DNA of 64,000 nt from Theobroma cacao (GCF_000208745.1 NC_030853.1:10326252-10390251); one strand, 5' to 3'. Counted from the stretch's first letter, positions 47,618-59,870 are shown. The notes: generated from the letters alone by a model not told the origin. Made by a program: numbers and translations.

Positions 47618-49027
47618 AGAATTCGTCCTCGAATTCATGTCGGTGTTTGGTTATCAATCTTACTCTATGATCTTACTCCATTCCTCCCTTTATAAGGAAT
47701 TTTGAGTTATTCACCTCGTTTACCTTCAGTTCGACTAGAATACTTCACTTTTGTCTATTATCATCTTTTAGAATCAAATCAGTGGTACCTTTCACAATCA
47801 CTATCTCTTATATTAAAACGCCGAGTTTATCTTTATCACCATCATTAAATTTGAACCATAACTCCATCTTAATCATACCTATTTCGATCACATATTATAC
47901 TTACTTATGTATACCTAATCACTATCTTATTACTTCATTCCTTGTCAAACTTCTCGACATTCATTCATTCATCTTATCCCCATACACTATTATATAGCTC
48001 ACCGCATTATAGACATGCCATATTCATTCCTGCACATATTTCTCAACTTTGGGAGGGAGGTTAATGCCTTCAATTATTCCCACACACATCATGTTTATCT
48101 TGCATTTATGCAACTTCAATCTTCTTAATCATATTGGTCCATCTTGTATGGCTTAACCACACTATAGATTACATTTTCTTGATATCATTTCTTTGACTAT
48201 TTCTCCAAAATTTCTTATATCAACATAGCTCAACTTTCGATGGGATTTCTTATCGTTGTACTATCTATACAACTCATCAATTATATTGAATTCAAATCCT
48301 GAATCACTAAGAACAATCATTCACTTTAGTTGGGCACATCACTAACTCCACACATACATATGTACACGTACATTTAAATATCAACATTCCTTATTATGTG
48401 TGGGACTCCTTGTATTCAAGTGCCTTCGAACTAAATTTCCTTTTATTCATTCCCATCTATAACCAAGATTCAATATAATAATCCTCGTAGTGCATGTCAA
48501 CACTCTCATATTTAATCTACAAGCATTGGGGTATAATCAATCTCAAGTTGCCCTCTCTAGGTATTTAAATTATCATTCCACTTGCGTCTTACCATAAGTT
48601 ATCCTTTACGTAATCCATACGAATTCTCATTATGCCTATGCATAGCTTCACATCATTAACATGATTATACTCCTTTCTTATCATTTCCAATCATATGCTT
48701 AAGTTTCATTATACTCTATATCCTTGCATCATAATGTCATTAATCACATCTTACTTGTTAAATGCCATTTTCATTAAATTGCAATCCAATATGCGTACAT
48801 GCTTTATAATCTTATTGATCCTTCAAAGATTCATCTTTACTTGATCATTTCATCTTATGCAATACCACAATCCCTAAAAGTCATCCTTATTTCTCAATTT
48901 TCTTTCATGCCTATAACATATATATTATATTCTTATTGCATTTCGATATTAACTAGTCACTTAAGACTTAGACTCATTCAAATCATGCATGCCTCATGCA
49001 TTTTCGAATTCCATTTTCCATCATACA
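47618..49027 (-). mobile_element. LARD-B internal region (minus copy), part 1
   Basis: Homologous as reverse complement to 8472-11882, including the region upstream of the polypurine tract (GAATTCGAGGAYGAATTCTA). Non-coding. Interrupted by LTR-A at 49028. Confidence 0.65.
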
Positions 49028-49416
49028 TGTGAGACCTCAACCTCTATAGGCTTATAACCAAGCATAGATGTAATAATACGAGTCAAGGGTAGTTTCGTCA
49101 TTTTTTTCTAATAAGCTCCCAAAGTAAGTTTTAAACAATATTATGGCCTAAGTAGGCCTAAGGTATAAATGGATGGTGAACTTAGGGGTAAAATGGAAAG
49201 AAAACAAAAATTTTGATGATTTTCACGATAGGGGCAAAATGGTCATTTTTCACCTCGAGTTAAAATTTTAAGTTTTATAAACCCGAACATGTCTAGACCA
49301 TTATGGATATTGTCACAGTGTTAAAAGAGCAAAAAGATTGCATAAATGATTGGAGGAGAATAAGTTAATCGGTGGAGGGGCATTTTTGTAATTTTAAGGG
49401 AAAAGATAAGATTGCC

Positions 49417-49424
49417 TATAAATA
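49417..49424 (+). promoter_or_regulatory. TATA box of LTR-A (49028 copy)
   Basis: TATAAATA in GCCTATAAATATCTTG. Confidence 0.5.
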
Positions 49425-49986
49425 TCTTGAATTTCTAGCAGCTTCTAAAGAGTTTCCAGCAACTAGTCTTCTTCTTCTTCTCCTCTCTCACATTTTTTCA
49501 AAACTCCATGGAAGCTTGATTTGAAGCTTGAGTGATTTTCTCTCTCTGGTTCTAGTTTTCACACCTTTGAACCCTTTTGACTAGAACCTTTGAATTCTTT
49601 CAGCCTCTCACTTCAAAACCCTTGATAAAGCTTATTTCCAGACTTTCTCTCACTAGTTAGGTGTTTTAGAGAGAGAAAGAGAGAATTACCCCATTGATTT
49701 AGAAGCAATTAGAAGGGAATTTGACTACAAAAAAGCCATAGTGTAAGTGATGAATTAAGCTTGGTTTTTAGCTACAGAAAATGGCTAGTAATTGGGATTT
49801 ATGAGCTGCTTTATTGTTGAGTATGTTCATTACTTTTAGTGATTAAGATAGTGAACATAGATGGCCATTTAATGTGGCAATTGAAAACTAGCTAAGAGAT
49901 AGCTTTTAGAGTTCATAGTGTGTAAATTGATCTATTGTTTATGTTAATGTGATCCCAGGTTTTAAGGAAGCCACATCATCCCATTT

Positions 49987-50426
49987 NNNNNNNNNNNNNN
50001 NNNNNNNNNNNNNNNNNNNNNNNNNNNNNNNNNNNNNNNNNNNNNNNNNNNNNNNNNNNNNNNNNNNNNNNNNNNNNNNNNNNNNNNNNNNNNNNNNNNN
50101 NNNNNNNNNNNNNNNNNNNNNNNNNNNNNNNNNNNNNNNNNNNNNNNNNNNNNNNNNNNNNNNNNNNNNNNNNNNNNNNNNNNNNNNNNNNNNNNNNNNN
50201 NNNNNNNNNNNNNNNNNNNNNNNNNNNNNNNNNNNNNNNNNNNNNNNNNNNNNNNNNNNNNNNNNNNNNNNNNNNNNNNNNNNNNNNNNNNNNNNNNNNN
50301 NNNNNNNNNNNNNNNNNNNNNNNNNNNNNNNNNNNNNNNNNNNNNNNNNNNNNNNNNNNNNNNNNNNNNNNNNNNNNNNNNNNNNNNNNNNNNNNNNNNN
50401 NNNNNNNNNNNNNNNNNNNNNNNNNN
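49987..50426. other. Assembly gap (440 N)
   Basis: By alignment with the 57905 copy, the gap should hold the end of exon-like segment 2, the minisatellite and part of the TA tract. A TA run resumes at 50427. Confidence 0.95.
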
Positions 50427-50608
50427 TATATATATATACATATGTAAATATGTGTGTTATAGGAAATTGATGGATAATGGTTTATGGTTGTAATGCATGT
50501 GAAACTTGACATGTTAAACCTTGAGAAATTGTTATGTGTTTCATATTGGTTTTGAACATTTCAAGCAGGGTGGTTTTCTTTGGGAGAAAAGGAAATTTTC
50601 ATTTGATG

Positions 50609-50882
50609 CCCTGTATTTCGCTGCAGTGAGAAACTCTCGGGTTTAGAAAGGGTAGGTTGGCCAAAAACTCGCTGCAGCAAGGATGCATTTTCGCTGCAGG
50701 GAGAATGACACCGTAGCTTCTCGTTGCAGCGAAATACATTCTCGCTGCAGCGAGAAACTTTCTATTTCTAGGTAGCAATTTCACTACAACGAGATTGAAT
50801 TTCGTTGCAGCGAGAAACATTCTGTTTCTGGGTTACAATTTTGCTGCAGAGAGATTGAATCTCGTTGCAGCGAAAAACTTTC
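50609..50882 (+). repeat. CTGCAG palindrome array (about nine units)
   Basis: Degenerate copies of TCTCGCTGCAGCGAGAAAC at irregular 15-45 bp spacing (CTGCAG at 50621, 50672, 50694, 50745 and others). One unit near 50741-50755 is a perfect palindrome. A further unit is at about 51062. Confidence 0.85.
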
Positions 50883-51712
50883 TGTTTTGGTCTCCTATCT
50901 TGTTCAATTGTTGTCCTATCTTTCACTTCTTTGCTACCATATCAGAGCATGGACTTCCAACATTAAGAATCAAATGAGTTAAGTTTAAAATGAGGAGGTT
51001 TAGTGAGAAACCCTCGACCAGTTGAGAAACCCTCGTTCGGTTAATAACTAAATCCCAACGTCGCTGCAGCGGAGATTCGTTGTCGTATTTGACTTACTTG
51101 TATAATATTGAAGCTTTTGTTCTTCAAATGGTTCGTTATGTATGGGTTAATGATTTTCAAATGATTAATCATTTAAAGGCTTGATGAGGGGTTTTTAATA
51201 AGAATAGAAACAAATTGCATTGTTTTGAAAAAGAATGCATCATGATTTCATTAAAGATTTCTTATGGTATGCTTGTTCCCTTCCTTGTTCACTCACTGGG
51301 TTTATACTCACCATTTTCAAATTCATGTTTCCAGATCATGAGGCAGCCTGTAACTAGGACGAGGTGTCCTTGTAGACTTGTGTCCATCTTTTGGTAGGTG
51401 TTTCGGCATTCAATAGTTGTACATTCATCCGAGTCCCTCCGTTGGAAGTCGAGTGTTATTTTGTTTTGTATAGACAAACTTAATGTAAATTATTAGAATA
51501 CATGATGTAAACATTGTATGTAAATTTTTAAGGAGTAATGCCAGTACGAGTTGGCAATGTATATCATTATTTTGATTCAAAAGTATGAAATATGACTTAG
51601 TTATATTTGATGGAATGATGAGTAGGATAAATCGATAGGCTTGCTTGGGCTTAATAGACTACGTTTATTGGGCCCTTGCGCCGGTCATGGCCCGAAAATT
51701 TGGGTTGTGATA

Positions 51713-52981
51713 ATACATTAGGAAGTTTTCATTATTTAACATCATTATCAAGGCTACCTTCAATCATCTTTTGCACTACTCTTTCACACAAATATAACAT
51801 CATTCTCCCTTAGCCAATTGACTATATGTACTTGAAATTACAAGACTAGAAACAAGGTTCTTCTCAAGTACCTCTCAATGTCAATGTGAGTATCACTCTC
51901 GGCTTACAACTTCCCTTTTGTAATCACATAACTTAATGCTTGTTTTCATAAGATTCATAGCAGGATTCCTCTTGACTATTTCCTTGGGGATACCTATCTT
52001 AAAGTTATTTCTCATTGTATATGATCACATAACCCGTGGTTTAGCCATTAGGCTCCTCAGCAAGTTTCAAATTTCCAGATGTTATACTTGCCATGTATGA
52101 TTGGTAATTCCTTCTCAATGATGTTTATGCATTCCTGAAACACTTAATCATTTATTGGCTCTTTAATCTTCTGAGCATATCATTCCAAAAAGGCATGCAC
52201 TTCTTCACCAAGATATTTAAATGCACGCTCATCTATTCATACTTCAATTTATCTTCATGGGTTTCTAGCATGCCACATAATTGGCTTTGTGCTGTTACTA
52301 ATTCTAGTCATTTAACAAAGTCAAGACAAAATTTGTAAATCCTCATAGCAATACTTTATTTTGATTCATTTGTTATGCCAACCCTGTCATCCTTCATTCA
52401 CAATTTCATCACTTGGCATTGGCAACCCTTATCATTGTCTCATACATTCATCAAACTTTTCACTCACTTTTTTTTTAGCTTTTAACAAGGCTTAATGTCT
52501 TGTCTACTTTATTTCTTAAGATTTGACTTTAGTCAACATATTATTCATCTTAACACTTCACATGGTAATTTATCTCAATATAGCCATCTTAAGTCTCTAA
52601 CGTTTCTTTTACTTACATGCCAATATATAAGGCAATAAAGAAACCTTTTAATTCACTCATATACACACTTTTCCAATGCACTTAAAACTTCAAACAACAA
52701 TGCTCAACATCATGATCAATGAACATAATTCGGCTTGTAAATGTATCATCATGCCACTCACAATTTGCTCGTATCTTTTAGCCATGAAGGGTTCTTAATG
52801 CAACAGCATTGGGCAGTCAGCACTGCGACATTGTAGCTACTAGAATTTATTTTATCAAATTGATTCTTCTGCCTTTAAGGCTACCACACTAATCATTCTC
52901 AACCGCATGGCTTTCTTTTAAGCCTATACCACAATTTCCATAAGGACGTGTATCTTCTTTTTGCTTATCATATGTACTAGG
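51713..52981 (-). mobile_element. LARD-B internal region (minus copy), part 2
   Basis: This continues beyond the ATACA duplication and is homologous to LARD-A interior (52790-52950 against 39100-39240). Non-coding. Cut at 52981 by a Copia element; its 5' LTR and primer site are not in the window. Confidence 0.6.
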
Positions 52982-55068
52982 TGTTAGGAATTTTGAGAAT
53001 ATGGTGCCTTGGAAAGCAAGTATATTCTCATGTTTGAATTCATTGAATTTATTTATAATGAAAGTACATTTTAATAATAAGACGAAGAGTTTGTTTTAGT
53101 AAGCATTCGTTATCTAGTTATTAAGCTACCAAGATTCTATTGAGATATTAAAATAAATTTGTATGAAGAGTCATACATAAGAGACATGTATTTTAATTGA
53201 ATCTAAAAATTATTCACAGCCATATATTAAAGCTGGTCACTTTATTATGTTAAGGCTGTAGTGTCCAGATTACTTCCAACGAAACGAATGTGATTCATTT
53301 CAAGGGAATGATGAGTCTCAAATCATCGAAATGGTTGACTTCGAGTAATGACACTATAACATGAACTGGAATCATGTGGGAATCAAATTTAAGTTTTACC
53401 GTTACTTAAATCTTGATCTCACACTTATGCATTTGCTTATAGTAGAACAAAAATCCTGATGGATAGTGGACTCGTGTTTAATCTCCTTATAATCTTTGAT
53501 TTAACATGAGCATGATCATCATAAAGCGCTGATCTAGACTCCGTATTTTGGGATTATAATTAAGATGAACATTTGGGAACATATATTCAAATAATGGAGT
53601 TCATAGCATTAACATCACTTCTAGTGATGTCAAGAAGATTGGTGATTAATCTAGGCCTAGTGGATTGATGAATTAGCTACTCATCACATCTAGATACTCA
53701 AAAGATTAGATCTAGAGTATTGAATCACTAATTAGATGAAATTTGAGACTAAGGTACAAAATTGACATAAAAGGTAAAACGATAATTTCACCTTTTGTCA
53801 TTGGATGGTTATGAAGGTTCACAATATAAGGCTTGCAATTGGACAACTAACAATTACTATCAAATATTGAATTATTTCTTCTAATAATAGTTAATCCAAG
53901 AGTGCAACCATGAATCTATGGTGGACTGATTTCATGGTTAATAAGCTTGAATTATTTTAAATGAGATTAAGAGTAATTCTAAGTTTATTGGAGCTTGGAA
54001 TATCTATGTCCAAATAGATTCCCCACTTAGCTTCATAGAATCCAACTTGTTCAAGTTGGAATGCATGTTTCAATTTGTTTAATTAAATTATGCACAAAAT
54101 TGGCAGCTTTGACATGTTTGTCTTAATTTAGATAAGAAAACATGTTTGTTCTTAATTTAGACAAGAAAATATGTTTGCCTTAATTTAAGACAAGAAAAAT
54201 ATTTTTTGTCTTAATTTAGTCAAGAAAACATATTTCTCTCAATTTAGACAAGATAAAATATTTTTTGTCTTAATTACAGACAAGAGTTGTCTTAAATTAA
54301 AATAATTTTAGGACGATATTTGCAAAATAAATTTAGACATCCATGTTGATAAAAAAAAGACTCCATGTTTGACTATTGCTCTTTTATTTATTATTAATTC
54401 TTTTTAAATAAAGATGGATAATAATAAAATAAGAGTTATTATGCAATAAGGAGTTTTATTTTATCAAGAACTCTAAATGATAATTAAAGAATTAAATTAT
54501 TTATTCTTTAATTTTTGTTTTGATAATTATGTAGCATGTTTGATGCTTCCATAACTCTGAATAAATGGCCAAGATTGATTCAAAGGTGTTTCATTTTGAT
54601 TAAACCTTTGAAGCAAGAGTTTTAATAAAAAGAGAAGAGATTGGAAGAAAATAATGGAACGTACTTTTTCTTAAAAAAGTTTCAGCCTTCTCTTCTCTTC
54701 TCCTCCGCCAAGCTTTTCCGAAAAAAAGAGAATAAACTTAGTTGCCATCTTGTAGCCTTGCATTCCACACCTTGTCCACTTAAGGTTCAAGTTGAAAGTA
54801 TTCTTGAAGAATAAGTGGTAAACTTATTTGGTCGAGAAATCATTCATTGGTGTGGTATTATCAGAAAATAAGAATCTCAAAATAAAGGTATAGTTTTCTT
54901 ACATAATAGATTCTTATTTTATTTTTTTTGGATGTGATTATATTACTTGCAATAATAATAATGTGTGTTTCCGCTTGCGTAATTGGATTGCTTGCTTCCT
55001 TTGTTAAAGAAATTTTTGAAATCCATGTTTTACACAATCACATTAATCCACAAGATCCTACTCCAACA
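52982..55068 (+). repeat. Copia 5' LTR (2.09 kb)
   Basis: It starts TGTTAGGAATTTTG and ends CCTACTCCAACA, two bases before the primer site. The start repeats at 62928. A 77-codon frame at 54928-55161 crosses the LTR end and is incidental. Confidence 0.92.
54112..54300 (+). repeat. 29-30 bp palindromic minisatellite in Copia LTR
   Basis: About six units of the type TTGTCTTAATTTAGACAAG followed by AAAACATGT or AAATATT. Each unit can fold on its TTGTCT/AGACAA arms. Confidence 0.8.
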
Positions 55069-55070
55069 AT

Positions 55071-55082
55071 TGGTATCAGAAC
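55071..55082 (+). other. Primer-binding site of Copia element
   Basis: TGGTATCAGAAC, two bases after the LTR; one base from the initiator-Met form. Confidence 0.85.
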
Positions 55083-57031
55083 AGGGTTTATTGCAAGTTT
55101 GTTTCCTATATTTATTTTGCTTGGTTGGCACCTTTCCGTATGTTTAACTATTTTGATGTGATCAATGTATGGTTGTATGTTATGATGCATGATTCAAGGT
55201 TTTTGCCATATTAATTGTCCTAGAAAATTTTACATGTAACATTTTTCTTTTGGTTATGTAACAAGAAAGGTGGCTTATAATCGCCATGTTTCCTTCTTCA
55301 TTTTTTTAATTTTTTCTTAGATCTATGTAACTAGGAAAATCCATTTAATTTTAATATTTCTTGATGTATTTGATGCATCCATGGAGAAAGAAGTTCAAAG
55401 CCAAAAGGAAAAAGGCAATTAGGTAACATTTGGTCTCTTTATTACTATATTATTACTATTGTTTTTGGAAAAAGGAGTTTTTCTTGTATTTATTTTTTTT
55501 AAAGGAAAAGAGTTTTTCTTATATTAAATTTCTGTTATTATAAAAATATATATATTTTTTATTAGTCTTTTTTTATTAAAAAAAAAAGAAAAGGTAAAAG
55601 AGGGGTGAGGTGTGCTGCTGTCGAACAGCAGCACATGTTGCTGGGCAGCAGCTTGTGTAGCAGAGAGTGTTGTCACAAGGCAATAGCACAAGCTGCTGTC
55701 AGGTGCAGTAGAAAGTGCTGTAGCAAGGCAGCAGCCCACCTTTGAGCTCTTGGGCAACAACCCGTTAGGGTGGGCTCCTTTCAATTTTTTTTTAATAATA
55801 AAATTATTTTTAAAAAATAATATATATATGTTTTAAGTATATATTTTTAAAAATTTTCCAAAATTCTTTTTATTTTTTTTGGAAAATTAATTTCAGCCTT
55901 GAATTAAAAACATATATATATATATATTTTTTATTTTGGTATTAATTAATGAGATTAATTAATTAGACAAAATAAAATTATTTTCCCAAATTGGGTTAAA
56001 ATTAAAATCAAAATTGTGGATTTTTTTTTAGTCATAAAATTCAAAAGAGTGCCAAATGGATGTGATCCTAACAAGCAGTGGAAGCAAGCAAGATTGAAGA
56101 AAATTACAAGTTGTAATTTTATTTTATTTTTTTCTAGGATGGACATTATATATATATTAATATTTATATGTATGAGTGATATTAGATATTATTTGTATGC
56201 TTGATAACATGTCATCTAGAATTAAGGTGCCAACATCTCTTAAGGAATGCCATGCATACATTATGTATTTTAGTTTAAAACGAGTTTTATACTATGAGAT
56301 ACATAAAGAATATAGGAAAGTAAATCACATCTAGACAAGATGGTAATATAGACTTAGTTATATACTAAAAGTGTTTAGTTGGAAACATAACCAAGCCTAT
56401 AATTTGACTTAGGATATTCTAAATATGTATCTAGAAAATCTGGTAAAAAGTCAATCAAAACCATAAGTATAAAAATATTGAGTGGGAAAGGATGTTCGTA
56501 ATCCTAGAGTCCATAGTCTCCATTGTTGGCCCATTGGCATGTGAAACATGTCACTCCCTACAAGCAGACATGAATCTAGATCCTGACGGACTAGGTCTCC
56601 GAAAGGATAAATCCTTTTAGGTGGATTATGAAATAGACCTCCCATAGAGGCTCACTAAGTAAGGAGCTTAAAAGAATGAAACAATGGTTATTACACTCAA
56701 CATGAATTTACTATTAACCTGCCTACAGTAGCTCTATTAGTAAACTTCGTGGACCAAATGAAGGCGCTCTTTAACCATGTTAAGTATAAAGATACTGAGC
56801 AGCATAGTTAAGTGGGAGGGTCCTAGTTTACCTAGTAGTAAATTCTCACAGGCCCATAGTCGGTTAATTATTACAGAAAGGTAGATAGCCATCAAACTAA
56901 TAATATAATTTATAGGGTTTAACATATTGTCATCATGCATACATGCATCATGAAATGTTCAAAGTCTATGAATAACTAGTATGCTTACATAATTTCTAAT
57001 GTACTTTTAGAAACATATCTGCATCACAAAT
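55083..57031 (+). other. Copia leader (untranslated, 1.95 kb)
   Basis: AT-rich, with poly-A/T tracts and one GC-rich island (55612-55750) of CAGCAG/CTGCTG inverted repeats. No credible frame. A leader between primer site and gag is where packaging signals usually lie. Confidence 0.65.
55612..55634 (+). other. Perfect hairpin in Copia leader
   Basis: Arms GTGCTGCTG and CAGCAGCAC around a TCGAA loop, followed by more GCTGCT/AGCAGC arms to about 55735. Possible RNA packaging or dimer signal; inference. Confidence 0.6.
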
Positions 57032-57904
57032 ATGAATCCACTTTCAATTTTGCTGAACAAATGCACTCTGAATAGTGATAACTACTCTAGATGGAAAAGA
57101 AACCTTAATATTGTCCTTAATTATGACAAGATCACATGGGTTCTTTCTGACCATGAGCCTGAAGCACTGACTCCCCAGTCAACTCCACAAGATATTGAAT
57201 ATCATAAAAAGTGGCATGATGCAAACGAGCTGGCTAAATGCTATATACTGGCCTCTATGAACAGTATATTACAAAAGCAGCACAAAGGCATGGGTAATGC
57301 TGTTGACAAAATGTTGCACCTACATGAGATGTTTGGTATGAAAACTAGATCTGCTAAGGTGAAAGCAATCAATGCTTTTAAGGATCTTAAGTAAAAACCT
57401 AGGGAGCCAGTTAGAGATTACATGCTGAAAGTGATCTCTTGTCTCAATGAGGCAGAACTAATTGGTGCTGAGATAGATGCAAAAACGCAAATATCAATGA
57501 TCGTTCATAGCTTGAATTCGTCATTGTCACAGTTCAAATTGGATTATGAACTGCACATTAGGGATTACACCCTAAGTGGTCTAATGAATGATCTTTAAAA
57601 TGTGAAGGAGGTTCTTAATTTGAAAAAGAAACTTGAAGCACATGCAATTTCCACTTCAAAGCCCAAACCCAAGGGTCAAAAGAAGATAGTTGGAAATAAA
57701 AAGATTTTTAAGGGCTTAGTGGGAGCAAAGAAAAAGCCCATGAAGAAAAAGATTGCTTCAAAAGACAACACAAAAGGAAAATGTTTCCATTGTGGTGTGA
57801 AAGTACATTATAAGCGAAATTGCAAGGTCTACCTTGAAGAAATCCAGAAAAATAAACAAGGTATGGGTTTTCTAAATATGTTAAAAGCCTGTTTAGTGGT
57901 TGAT
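57032..57904 (+). pseudogene. Copia gag with CCHC knuckle, broken and interrupted
   Basis: It starts MNPLSILLNKCTLNSDNYSR, continues with WKRNLNIVLNYDKITWVLSD and the KCYILASMNSILQ block typical of Copia gag. A TAA follows at about 57392 and another stop near 57597. The third stretch is Lys-rich and holds the zinc knuckle CFHCGVKVHYKRNC (about 57781-57822; C-X2-C-X4-H-X4-C). The reading continues to CLVVD and is then broken by LTR-A insertion at 57905. Gag would form the particle. Confidence 0.9.
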
Positions 57905-58294
57905 TGTGAGACCTCAACTTCTATACGCTTGTAACTAGGCATAGACACGATAACACAAGCTAGGGGTAGTTTCGTCATTTTCTCTAATAAGCTCTCAAAA
58001 GAAAGTTTTATGATTTTTTAAGGTCTAAATAGGCATAAGACCGCATAAATGATGTGTAATGATGAAAACACGAAGAAAACTAGAAATGACAATAATTTTC
58101 ACAACAGGGGCAAAATGGTCATTTTGCAATCCGAGTCAAAACTTTTAAAAGTTTCGCAAACCGAGAATGTTTTGACCATTATGGATTTGGTCTCAATGTT
58201 AAAAGAGTAAAAAGATTTCACAAAGGGTTGCATGAGAACAAGCTATCTAGTCAAGGGTATTTTCGTAATTTCAAAGGAATGGATAAATTTGAGC

Positions 58295-58302
58295 TATAAA
58301 TA
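58295..58302 (+). promoter_or_regulatory. TATA box of LTR-A (57905 copy)
   Basis: TATAAATA in GAGCTATAAATATC; the CT-rich block CAGCTTCTTCTTCTTC begins about 22 bp downstream. Confidence 0.55.
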
Positions 58303-58600
58303 TCTTTTCCTTCCAACAGCTTCTTCTTCTTCTTCTCTTCTCAATTCATGTTACTTCCCACCTCCATGGAAGCTTGATATGGAGCTTGCATAATTTTCTC
58401 TTTCTAGCTTTAATTTTCATACCTTTGTGCCCTTTTGACTAGAACCCATGTATTCTTTCACTCTCTCACTTCAAAACCCTTGATAAATCTTATTTCCATA
58501 CTTTCTCTCACTAGTTGGGCATTCTAGAGAGAGAAAAAGAGAATTATCCCATTTGTTTTGAAGTTATTGGAAGAGAATTCAACTACAAAGAAACCCTAAG

Positions 58601-58817
58601 GTGAATGATGAATTAAGCTTGGTTTTTAGCTGTGGATAATGGCTAGTAATTGAGATTATGAGTTGTTTTATTGTTGAGGATGTTCATTCATTTTATAGTG
58701 ATTAAGATAGTGAACATAGATTGCCATTTAATGTGGCAATTGAAAGCTAGCTAAGAGATAACTTTTAGGGTTTATAGTATGTGAATTGACTTATTGATGA
58801 TGCTAATGTGATTTTAG
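58601..58817 (+). other. Candidate LTR intron 1 (57905 copy)
   Basis: Donor CTAAG|GTGAAT, weaker than in the 22613 copy; acceptor GTGATTTTAG|GTTCTAACG. Confidence 0.3.
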
Positions 58818-59062
58818 GTTCTAACGAAGCCCCGTCACCCTAATTGGATCATTAGGGGAATTAGAGTCAAGTAAAGGCTCAATAATAAATCGGTGAGTGA
58901 ACTGTATTCAAAACTTGTTTTGGGAATATAATGTATTTGCCAAACATTTGAATGGATTATCTAGCTTTTCATAAAAACAAGTGCTTGGGAACAAGCTTTT
59001 GATAAATTGTCTCCATGTTGTGACATGTGACTATTATTGATTCATGCACTACCATATTATGT

Positions 59063-59285
59063 TGATATATATATATATATATATATATGAATACATTGTT
59101 ATGTAATGATATTGACTCGACTATGTGCGAGTAGGGAGTGCACATAAGCCGATGATGACTCGGTTATGTGCGAGTAAAGAGTGTGCATAACCCGGTGATG
59201 ACCTAGCCATGTGCGAGTAGGGAGTGTGCATGAGCTGGGGATGATGGGATGGTTTGCATGATGATGATGGGATGGTGTGTATGAT
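59063..59285 (+). repeat. TA run and 43-bp minisatellite in LTR-A
   Basis: The TA run at 59063-59089 precedes three units of about 43 bp (GACTCGACTATGTGCGAGTA then GGGAGTGCACATAAGCCGAT). The unit length differs from the 35 bp seen in the tandem array. Confidence 0.8.
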
Positions 59286-59487
59286 GATGTTGGGTATATG
59301 TATATATATACATATGTAAACATATGTGTTATAAGAAATTTATGAGTAATGATATATGGTTGTAATGTACGTGAAATTCGGTATGTTAAACTTTGGGAAG
59401 TTGTTATGTGTTTCTTATTGGTTTTGGACATTTCAGCAGGGTGGTTTTCCTTGGGAAGGAAGGGAATTTCTTCATTGGTGCCCTGTT

Positions 59488-59870
59488 TCTCGCTGCAGCG
59501 AGAAACTCTAAGGTTCTTGGAGGGTGGCTGACAGAAAACTCGCTGTAGCGAGAAAATACTGTATCATTCTTGCTGCAGCAAGAATGAATCTCGCTGCAGT
59601 GAGAAAGTTTCTGTTTTGAGGCAAAAATTTCGCTGCAGCGAAAAGCTTTTTGTTTTGTCTCACATCTTGATCAATTGTTGCCCTATTTTCCACCTCTTTG
59701 ATACCATGGTTGAGCATGGACTTCCAACATTAAGGAATAAATTATTTAAGTTTAAAATGAGGAGGTTTTGTGAGAAATCCCCGGCCAGTTGAGAAACCCT
59801 AGTTCGACTAATAACTTAAATCCCAACGTCACTGCAGCGAGAATGCCTTTCCGCTGCAGCGAAGATTCGT
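59488..59870 (+). repeat. CTGCAG palindrome array in LTR-A (57905 copy)
   Basis: Seven units, among them TCTCGCTGCAGCGAGAAAC (59488-59506, perfect core), CTTGCTGCAGCAAG with compensating changes on both arms, and TTCGCTGCAGCGAAAAG. Confidence 0.85.

Larger units (their letters stand above)
49028..51712 (+). repeat. Solo LTR-A in LARD-B interior, contains assembly gap
   Basis: It is flanked by perfect ATACA duplications (49023-49027 and 51713-51717). It starts TGTGAGACCTCAACC and ends GGGTTGTGATA (C to T in the last CA). It carries the densest palindrome array in the window. The donor-like site reads GTAAGT here (49743). Frames spanning the gap are artefacts of N bases. Confidence 0.92.

Noticed and set aside
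49949..50512. Frames of 159-178 codons
   Set aside because: They run through the 440-N gap and consist mostly of unknown residues.
54928..55161. 77-codon hydrophobic frame near the Copia primer site
   Set aside because: It spans the LTR end and primer-binding site, whose sequences are fixed by retroelement function. Hydrophobicity follows from T-rich DNA.
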